Shown here: one piece after another, positions 1-5,026 of the stretch
How positions within the stretch are numbered: the first letter of the stretch is position 1
Layout of the letters: each line of letters starts with the position of its first letter
Source: an uncultured Flavobacteriales bacterium
GTDB taxonomy: Bacteria; Bacteroidota; Bacteroidia; Flavobacteriales_E; Vicingaceae
Direction: 5' to 3'
DNA length: 5,026 nucleotides
Assembly (NCBI GenBank): GCA_913059105.1
Contig: CAJXRL010000201.1
Location: forward strand, 1-5,026
Notes under the pieces: generated by a model
What the model was told of the DNA's origin: nothing
Seen by the model: only the letters and a program-made list of their open reading frames with translations
The model's database searches: none
Position numbers and translations under genes: made by a program

Positions 1-49
1 ACGAGATTTCTGCCTGTCTCGTGGGCTCGGAGATGTGTATAAGAGACAG
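1..49 (+). other. Nextera read-2/P7 adapter with i7 index (artefact)
   Basis: This is synthetic DNA, not genome. Bases 1-7 (ACGAGAT) are the inner end of the Illumina P7 oligo, bases 8-15 (TTCTGCCT) fill the i7 index slot and match the Nextera N703 adapter index as I remember it. Bases 16-30 (GTCTCGTGGGCTCGG) are the Nextera read-2 tail, and 31-49 are the 19-base Tn5 mosaic end. The order and lengths are exactly those of an intact dual-indexed tagmentation library end. Biological sequence begins at base 50. Confidence 0.98.
31..49 (+). repeat. Tn5 mosaic end, left copy (adapter-borne)
   Basis: The 19-base Tn5 mosaic end reads AGATGTGTATAAGAGACAG. Its exact inverted copy lies at 4979-4997, so the insert is flanked by a perfect 19-base inverted repeat. 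This comes from in vitro tagmentation and does not mark a natural transposon, because each copy continues outward into an Illumina index and flow-cell sequence rather than host DNA. Confidence 0.98.
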
Positions 50-217
50 GGTAACCACAGTATATTCAACTACGTATGGCGGAGTATTAGATCCGTTTGA
101 TAAATAATTTCTAGATTCCACATTAGTTGGCTGTGGCATATTAAAAGAAGGAGAAAAGGGGGATAATGTCAAAGGATTTTCATTTCTGTAATCAAAATCT
201 CCATTCACAATTAAGTT
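50..217 (-). other. Start of a galactose-binding-like beta-sandwich, truncated (residues 1588-1643)
   Basis: NLIVNGDFDYRNENP begins at residue 1588 immediately after the last CxxC. N-L-[IV]-x-N-G-[DS]-F-[DE] is the usual opening strand of carbohydrate-binding/galactose-binding-like domains in secreted Bacteroidota proteins. The visible remainder (FNMPQPTNVESRNYL, then TPPYVVEYTVVT) is Pro/Asn/Thr-rich. The module is cut by the insert boundary after about 56 residues, so no ligand site can be judged. Ligand and fold assignment are inference from the opening motif only. Confidence 0.5.
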
Positions 218-3200
218 CGGCTGTACGCATTCATCACATTCTCCAAAAGGGTTATTGCTCAAAGTTGTGAGTTCAAAAGAGACCAAAGTACTGTCGGTGG
301 TTGTGCATATTAAGTATATTGAAAGTAATAATCCATCACCAGTCGGTTCTCTTTCAACGTATAAATCATGTAAGCCAGTAATGTAATTTGTAACTACACC
401 ACCACCTCCTGTGTTCACAGGATCTTTAAACAATTCAGAAAGTGATAGCACCGTAGATCCAACAGTAGAAAATTCCCTTCCTTTTTGTAAATACACCGGA
501 AAATCAACTAACCAGTCAATTTCCCACTGTCCATTAGTTTCTACCATCGTTGTATAATTTGCCAAAAACGATGTTTGAAAATTATTTTTAATTTCATCAA
601 CAACTCCAAAAATCGAACAATTTCCCTTGTACTGATTGTCTGGATTTAAAGGCTTACATTCAAATACATTGCCACAACTAGATGTAATTTTTATTATTGC
701 AACTGAGCCGTCACATAGTGCAATTGCAGGGTCATCGCATAATTGTACACTTGCGTACATCACATTATTTTCAGTAACAATTTCTCGAACAAAAGTTGTA
801 ATTACATTTTCAATATGCGAGAAATCAATCTCTTGTTGACTTTCTACAATTTCCACATGAACAGTACAGTCTGAAGCAGTTTCGCCTGCTAAATAAAATA
901 GAATGTCCTTTGTTCCATCACTGTTATTTGTTCCCTCTACTGTCCAATCTGTAACACTTTTAAGCGATGAACTTAAACCATTAAACAATTCTGTTTCTTC
1001 ACAATTCTCGTTTTTCGCCCATGCAGCTGTGCTTAAAGATGATAAATCTAAATAGGGTCTGCAGTTAATTACTGGCATGCATGTAACACCTTTCAATTCA
1101 ATTATTGTATTTGAGGTTGTTATTGCATTAATTAAAAAAGTATGATTAGATTCCAAATCAGGATTGGATCTTAAATTATAGAAATATTTAATAGTATTCA
1201 ATGCTGCTGTACTATTACCAATTCGAGTTAAAGAAATTTCACATTCAAGAGGATTACCAGGTACTTTAAATACACCATTTAATTCAGAGGTTGCTGAAGG
1301 CGATGACGTTAAATTATAAGTCAATCCATTTGCTATAGTTGCTCCAAATGAATTTTCAAAATAATCTATTACCGACTTGGTAAGCATTGCCTCGTAAAAA
1401 TTGATGTCTACACCTTGTAGTTTTTTTAATTCAATAGTAGGTGTTGAAAATAGATCCTTCACTGAGGAATTGGTCTCTCTGTTCACCAAAGCATTCAACA
1501 TGTCTTGCAATCCGCTACCCAACTCGTTTGTGTTACATTGATTGCCAAAGTCACAATTTAACAAGTCCAGACAACCCGTACCTACCAAGGTTAGCTCTTC
1601 CTTTACTCCGTCATTTGATGTATATTTAACAGTGAACTCAAATGAATTACTAGTGATTCCTCTTATACAACAGATTTCATCAATCTCGTCGTAATTCTTC
1701 CCTATTTCAATAAATAAATCTGGAAATACTATAGCACAGCCATTATTTCCGTGAAAACCAATATTGATGTTTAATTCATCTGCACCACCTGAAGTATTTG
1801 ACCATACTAAATCAGTACTTATTTCAGTGTTTAGGTCGTTAGGATCACTAGACAAATATATATTTAAATCCGGGGTAAGCTCTTTAATATTACAATGAAC
1901 GTTAATCAAATTATCGCTAAGGTTATAATTCTCATTTTTTATTATTCCATTCAGAAACAATTCAAGATCATAAGCCAATGGGCATTGACCACATTTTTTA
2001 AACCGTTCTACTTGCGCAAGGGTTTTTGTTTCCTCCATAATAGCCATTGTATTGTCATAGCTTTCAGGTAACTCGAAAGGATTCTCCGATGAAGTTATGC
2101 TACTAGGTGGAACAGGCTCATATTGATACGTTTTATTATTGGTAGAAGTAAAATCATTCCCAAATCTTTTATCCTTTTCACCGTACAAATGATACGTAGA
2201 CCTGCTACAAGGCTGAGCCGTCTGAAAATAGGCAGAACTAGGATCGTTTACATTAACAGTGGTCGTTTTCTGATAACCAAATGCCTTTTTAATTCTACCC
2301 CAAACACTGTTATTCCCATTCTGAATCGTAACTACTGTGGTAGCCAAAAAATTAAATTTATACTTGTTGAAGTTATCATTTCCAATACAACCGTTATAAG
2401 AAGACAATATATTTCCTGGAGAATTAGGAAGATTATTGTTTATTACTTTACTTGTTCTATGAATATTAACAATTTGATCTTTAGCAGCTAAATACATAGC
2501 TCTAAAATGAGGCCACGAATTATTGTCAATCACAATCGGGTCTGGAATTGAACAGTTATCATCGCAGCCAGGATTATCACAATTCCCTAATCTCCATGCG
2601 ATGTCCCAAATAGAAAGCACGTCGGTTCCATTTGTTGCGTAATTGTTTAATTTGTCTCTGAATGCATTTACTAGATTTACTTCATCTTGTGAATACGGAT
2701 TGTTGTTTGTTTTGAAGAACGGGTCAATAATTGTAAAGAATGGAGTACTTCCAGTGCTATTACCATCAGAAATTGAGAAAACAGAAGCATAAGCTCCATC
2801 TAAATTCTCAAATGGATCTGCATTTATTAATTCCTGATCAAATGTATTTGAACTTTCATTTAAAGTGCAATATTGATAACTCCCAAATTCCGGATGATAC
2901 GCTACCAATAACTCTGCCCATTCAGGTCTCCAATAGTCAATAAAATCTTTTACATTTTTAAGGTCTTTTGCATAAACATATTCAAATCCATCAGAGTCTG
3001 TAAAAGCTGTACCATTTATTTCAGGACTATAACTCCCATCATTATTGTTAACGAGGTAAACTTTTAAAGGAGTACCATCATAATTTAAGTAATGGGTGAT
3101 TTGTGAATCATCAATAATTCCATCATTGTCAATCTTAATTGGCTGGTTCCATGAAGGGTTGAAGAATTGCTTCCCTCCTGAGGCAACAAACAACTCCCTA

Positions 3201-4978
3201 AGAGGCAGTTGATTCATTTCATTAAAAATGGATAAAGGGAATTTGTTAGGCTGAAATTTGTTGTTTGAGTTTATAATCACTCCATCTGCAGAGAGTTTCG
3301 ATTGATCTGATGTTAACCCATACTGTCCACCAGGACTCATGTCGCTTAGCAACATTTGGAAATTAATTTGACATTTGTTTTGATCTAAACAATTTGACAA
3401 ACATTGTTTCATTAATTGATCGTATTCATACTCATTTACACACGGATCACAATCAGGCAAAGATTCATTCAATAGACTACTTACAAAATCAATTCCTAGA
3501 TCTGCAGCACATGAGTCGCAACTATATTTACAATTGTATAAGGCTTCTAATTTCTCATACTCGGCAGTTTTAAATGCCTCTTTGGTTTTTAAACATTCAT
3601 TGCCAGTAATAAAATCTTCAGTATAAACATCTAATTTATCATAGTCTATGGTAATAATTTTTGATAGCGAATAGGCTCCAACTTCTAACTGAAAATCGCC
3701 AACTCCTGCATAATTAGATGCCCACACGCTTCTAAACGTATCCGTTGGAATGACACAATTGCTAGAAGATCCAGCAGAAGCATTTAATGTATAATTATTA
3801 TTAGCAGGATTTTCAACTCCTTTAAGGTATTCTTTTCCGCATTCATCTTTCATTGTGATTTCAACATCAACAACACATTCGTAACACTTTATTGGAGGAT
3901 CATCATAACACAATGGAGAATATTTCTCATTTGCGATAGCATATGAAACTTGCTGAACTCCTTTCTTTAAAATCGGAATTCCTCTTGAAAACTCTCTAAC
4001 GCCTTTGCCATAATCAATTTTCTCCAATAGTCCAATTGGGTCAGAATTCAACTCTTTAGTTAAAAGATCCACCCAGTAAAATTCCGGTTCTACATTGTAG
4101 GATTCCAACGTAGTATTATTACTACCTACTCCATTTCCAGTTAACACAGTAGCAATAGTTTGGTCTGCAGGATTTATATAAGTTATTGAAGCCTGGCTAT
4201 TCGCATCAAAAACTACATTCTTTTTGTACTTGTGGGCTAAACCAACATTTGTTCCAAACAGTGCATCTAGTTCTTCCTGATATGGTGTTGTGTATAAGTA
4301 CTTGGTTTCTTTTCCCGATCCTTTTTCAAACCCTTTTCCTGGAATTGTAGAAGCTTTTACTCTTCCAGTATTATCGTTTGTGTAAATGGTTTGACTAAAT
4401 GGATAACCATAAGCATTCGGCACATACATATCTTCATTTACAGCTACTGAAGGATTATTATTTGAATAATAATTTCCTGTCGAAGGAAAATTAGTTGTGC
4501 TAAAAGGCACAACTGTTGTTTCACAATCGTCATCGTCTATATACAACTCGTCAAAATCAGCCTTACTATATGGTAATCCAGTGGTTGGGCTAAGATTAAA
4601 TCCATCGTAATATTTTACTTCCGGATTAGCAGTTGGTGTTGGTAAAGCCTGAATAACTGGCCTGCCTTGATAATCATAATATGTCTCAGCAACTACAGTT
4701 TCGTTTTTATCATTCTGATTTACTACAGTTTGCCTCGCTCTGCCTGAACCATCCGAATAGGTTAAACTGTACTTATTATTTCCCCCTTCAGTAAAAACAG
4801 CTTGATAGTTCCAATTTTTATCAGATTCATGCCCATAAGTACTAATATCTAAAAAATCTCCAAAATCATCTACATCATCAGCAGTACAATCTCCACAAGA
4901 CCATTTCCCCTCATACAAATAATTGTAATTATCCTGATACATTTTTCCCTTTCCTCGTACCCTAAAAATTAAATATCC
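50..4978 (-). CDS. Giant RHS-type surface protein, internal fragment (1643 codons, no start or stop)
   Basis: One minus-strand frame is open across the entire insert, which is exactly 1643 codons; both gene ends lie outside. I recognise the pre-core region of very large Bacteroidota proteins annotated as RHS repeat-associated core domain proteins. Diagnostic motifs in order are YYDYQGRP (100-107), GYPFSQ (191-196), DNTGRV (202-207), GSGKETKYLY (220-229), KYKKN (250-254), SPGGQYG (548-554), FPLSIFNE (580-587), WAELLVAYHPE (687-697), CGQCPLAYDL (993-1002) and NLIVNGDF (1588-1595). About 45 cysteines, many as CxxC or C-x5-C, and low-complexity Asn/Asp/Thr linkers suggest an exported, disulfide-stabilised protein. 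No membrane segment is evident. Such proteins typically precede an RHS/YD shell and a variable C-terminal tip; neither is visible here. Biochemical function is unknown. The ATG at 4940-4942 follows a purine-rich stretch, but open coding continues upstream, so I do not take it as the start. Confidence 0.93.
227..619 (-). repeat. Cys-bracketed protein repeat unit 4, divergent end (residues 1454-1584)
   Basis: CSIFGVVDEIKNNFQTSF opens the unit like the others, and WEIDWLVDFPVYLQKG follows. A four-glycine turn (NTGGGGVV) sits in the middle, then ITGLHDLYVER, GLLLSIYLICTTTDSTLVSFEL and the close GECDEC (CxxC at 1581-1584). The terminal pair is CxxC rather than C-x5-C, so this is the most diverged unit or the array terminator. 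It directly precedes the NLIVNGDF module. Confidence 0.45.
656..1003 (-). repeat. Cys-bracketed protein repeat unit 3 (residues 1326-1441)
   Basis: CEETELFNGLSSSLKSVTDW opens the unit, followed by strands DILFYLAGETASDCTVHVEIV, a FSHIENVITTFVREIV stretch, YASVQLCDDPAIALCDG and VAIIKITSSCGNVFEC. The closing C-x5-C pair is at 1435 and 1441. The central -DCTVHVEIV- with a Cys just before a strand matches -ECEISLTRI- of unit 2 and -GCAIVFPDL- of unit 1, so the internal cysteine is kept as well as the bracketing ones. Two additional cysteines (LCDD, LCDG) are specific to this unit. Confidence 0.55.
1061..1537 (-). repeat. Cys-bracketed protein repeat unit 2 (residues 1148-1306)
   Basis: It opens six residues after unit 1 with CNTNELGSGLQDMLNALV, whose spacing of Leu and Asn resembles the unit-1 opening (DLELFLNGI). 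The middle has a long helical insertion (FYEAMLTKSVIDYFENSFG), then strands including GVFKVPG and LECEISLTRIG, then FLINAITTSNTIIELKGVTC and a closing C-x5-C at 1300 and 1306 (CMPVINC). The G-V-T-C close parallels G-T-G-C in unit 1. At about 159 residues it is longer than the other units because of the helical insertion. Confidence 0.55.
1553..1993 (-). repeat. Cys-bracketed protein repeat unit 1 (residues 996-1142)
   Basis: CGQCPLAYDLELFLNGII opens the region at residue 993; I count the unit from the second cysteine at 996. It contains beta-rich sequence with SDLVW-like and NELNINIGFHG-like strands and an unusual adjacent CC pair (EICCIRG). It closes with TLVGTGCLDLLNC, a C-x5-C pair at 1136 and 1142. 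The opening 'C-P-x-A-x-D-L-x2-x-L-N' is a recognised family signature. The plan of opening Cys and helix, then beta sandwich, then a G-x2-C-x5-C close is repeated downstream. Confidence 0.55.
2381..2686 (-). other. W-x2-F-R / YNGCIGN block (residues 765-866)
   Basis: This block starts DEVNLVNAFRDKLNNYA, followed by VLSIWDIAWRLGNC and a compact Cys/Asp knot with cysteines at 800, 805 and 809 (C-x4-C-x3-C). WPHFRAMYLAAKDQIV (822-837) is a probable amphipathic helix, and YNGCIGN ends at 866. The helix and the terminal CIG match remembered conserved positions of the same RHS-type family. Between this block and the repeat array lies a Thr/Asn-rich linker with FGYQKTTTVNVND and FGNDFTSTNNKTYQYEPVPP, which looks like a surface-exposed spacer. 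No enzymatic motif is visible. Confidence 0.6.
2867..3451 (-). other. PGGQYG / FPLSIFNE / YHPE conserved block (residues 510-704)
   Basis: CDPCVNEYEYDQLMKQC starts at residue 510, followed by NCLDQNKC, a probable helix-rich Cys segment. MLLSDMSPGGQYG (542-554) comes next, then an Asn-rich loop, FPLSIFNEMNQLPLREL (580-596), PIKIDNDGIIDDSQ (acidic loop near 613-626) and, after a variable stretch, VKDFIDYWRPEWAELLVAYHPE (up to 697) and YQYC ending at 704. SPGGQYG, FPLS-FNE and W-P-WAE-LV-YHPE are the most conserved signatures I recall for this family between the DNTGR block and the downstream repeats. The DNDGIIDD run looks like a calcium-binding loop, but relatives do not obviously keep the acidic residues, so I do not call it one. 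No function is known to me. Confidence 0.7.
3509..3946 (-). other. Cys-rich block CYEC...CxxC with predicted small beta domain (residues 345-490)
   Basis: After SYAIANEKYSPLC the chain reads KCYECVVDVEITMKDECG (364-381), then an Asn/Ser-rich insertion, then a beta-like stretch with VGAYSLSKIITIDYDKL and an apparently helical, Lys/Glu-rich stretch. It ends YNCKYSCDSC (481-490). Alternating hydrophobic residues in VVDVEITM and SLSKIITI suggest beta strands; GAYSLSK resembles the 'G-Y-v-k-l' turn of small surface beta-sandwich modules. The same arrangement occurs, from memory, in relatives of this family after the DNTGR block. Paired cysteines suggest disulfides in an exported protein. No catalytic motif is visible. 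Confidence 0.6.
4142..4681 (-). other. Conserved YDYQGRP / DNTGR block of Bacteroidota RHS-type proteins (residues 100-279)
   Basis: This is the strongest family signature in the window. It begins YYDYQGRPVIQALPTP, continues KYYDGFNLS, then an acidic run ending in DDDDC. A Ser/Asn-rich stretch leads to YVPNAYGYPFSQ (185-196), YTNDNTGRVKA (199-209), GSGKETKYLY (220-229), EELDALFG (235-242), HKYKKNVVFDAN (249-260) and QTIATVL (273-279). I recall this order of motifs from giant RHS-annotated proteins of Cytophagales, Chitinophagales and Flavobacteriia. The YD-type motifs (YYDYQGRP, DNTGR) resemble divergent RHS/YD strands, so this part may already form beta-strand repeat wall. That structural reading is inference. 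Confidence 0.8.
4886..4978 (-). other. Segment: end of an Ig/fn3-like beta-sandwich, CxxC (residues 1-31)
   Basis: The first codons of the insert encode YLIFRVRGKGKM, then Tyr/Asn-rich sequence and EGKWSCGDC at residues 23-31. The pattern Tyr-x-x-x-Arg-Val-Arg, a short loop and then Gly-x-Trp-Ser resembles the last two strands of a fibronectin-type-III or Ig-like domain. The fold is inferred from this short pattern only. The CxxC at residues 28-31 opens the Cys-rich character of the rest of the protein, and an Asp-rich linker follows. Confidence 0.4.
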
Positions 4979-4997
4979 CTGTCTCTTATACACATCT
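4979..4997 (-). repeat. Tn5 mosaic end, right copy (adapter-borne)
   Basis: This is the exact reverse complement of bases 31-49. It directly abuts the last biological base at 4978, and the next bases outward are the Nextera read-1 tail, not host sequence. Confidence 0.98.
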
Positions 4998-5026
4998 GAC
5001 GCTGCCGACGATCTACTCTGTGTAGA
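4979..5026 (-). other. Nextera read-1/P5 adapter with i5 index (artefact)
   Basis: Read outward, this is the mosaic end (4979-4997), the read-1 tail complement GACGCTGCCGACGA (4998-5011), an 8-base index slot TCTACTCT (5012-5019) and GTGTAGA (5020-5026), the start of the P5 complement. The index on the opposite strand is AGAGTAGA, which matches Nextera index 504 as I remember it. It is not genomic. Confidence 0.98.

Noticed and set aside
394..405. ACC-rich triplet run (four glycine codons on the minus strand) as a microsatellite or regulatory repeat
   Set aside because: It is only about four triplets, in frame, and encodes a GGGG turn. There is no sign of phase variation.
636..839. Plus-strand 67-codon ORF
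   Set aside because: It lies antisense to the continuous minus-strand coding frame (repeat unit 3), has no ribosome binding site and no recognisable protein character.
1441..1629. Plus-strand 62-codon ORF
   Set aside because: It is a shadow of the minus-strand frame around the repeat 1/2 junction, whose Cys and Leu pattern is clearly the coding one.
2123..2491. Plus-strand 122-codon ORF, the longest bounded ORF
   Set aside because: It is antisense to the conserved YNGCIGN block and its linker. Its Ile/Arg/Thr-rich composition is the expected complement of Asn/Thr/Tyr codons, and no family is recognisable.
2740..2943. Plus-strand 67-codon ORF
   Set aside because: It is antisense to the strongly recognisable WAELLVAYHPE region of the minus-strand gene.
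3113..3136. DNDGIIDD acidic loop as an EF-hand or dockerin-type calcium site
   Set aside because: There is a single copy, the ligand spacing is incomplete, and it sits in a position that I recall as variable in relatives.
4940..4942. Minus-strand ATG preceded by a purine-rich AGGAAAGGGAAAA, a possible start with a Shine-Dalgarno-like sequence
   Set aside because: The frame is open upstream to the insert edge and encodes YLIFRVRGKGK, which reads as part of a beta-sandwich. Giant relatives have long N-terminal regions, and no signal peptide follows this ATG.
50..4978. CRISPR array, tRNA, rRNA, terminator hairpins or promoter in the insert
   Set aside because: The whole insert is one coding frame. 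I saw no regularly spaced direct repeats, no RNA gene signatures, and no intergenic space that could hold such elements.
31..4997. Perfect 19-base inverted repeats flanking the insert, resembling a Tn5-type transposon
   Set aside because: The repeats are mosaic ends inside Nextera adapters. There is no transposase, and the outer sequence is Illumina index and P5/P7, not a target site.

Overview
The window is one sequencing-library molecule. Bases 1-49 and 4979-5026 are Illumina/Nextera (Tn5 tagmentation) adapters, with both sample index sequences still in place. Only 50-4978 (4929 bases, exactly 1643 codons in frame) is biological. The adapters should be masked before any other analysis.

The whole biological insert is the interior of a single very large gene on the minus strand. 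One frame (codons whose lowest plus-strand coordinate is 2 modulo 3) is open from 4978 down to 50. It has no natural start and no stop, and it stays open through both adapters. There is no intergenic DNA, RNA gene, promoter or terminator. Codons are AT-rich (TTA/TTG Leu, AGA Arg, AAT Asn, GAT Asp, AAA Lys dominate). The encoded protein is rich in Asn, Asp, Tyr, Ser and Thr, with about 45 cysteines, which fits a secreted or surface protein of a low-GC member of the Bacteroidota. Family recognition points the same way: the protein looks like the long pre-core part of the giant Bacteroidota proteins usually annotated 'RHS repeat-associated core domain-containing protein'. This comes from remembered family motifs (YYDYQGRP, GYPF-Q--YT-DNTGR, GSG-ET-Y, HKYKKN, MLSDMSPGGQYG, FPLSIFNE, YW-P-WAE-LV-YHPE, CGQCP-A-DL), not from a search.

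Protein layout in insert residue numbers (1 = codon 4976-4978): 1-31, end of a beta-sandwich-like segment with CxxC; 100-279, conserved YDYQGRP/DNTGR block; 345-490, Cys-rich block with a short beta-type domain (CYEC to a CxxC near 490); 510-704, PGGQYG/FPLSIFNE/YHPE block; 765-866, a W-x2-F-R-x2-YL / CIG block; 996-1584, four degenerate units bracketed by cysteines, the first three closing with C-x5-C; 1588-1643, NLIVNGDF, the likely start of a galactose-binding-like beta-sandwich cut off by the insert end. The RHS/YD core and any variable C-terminal (possibly toxin) tip would lie beyond base 50 on the minus strand and are not present.

I found no separate undescribed system. The most worthwhile points are the adapter artefact, the fact that ordinary ORF calling misses the only gene, and the cysteine-bracketed repeat array.
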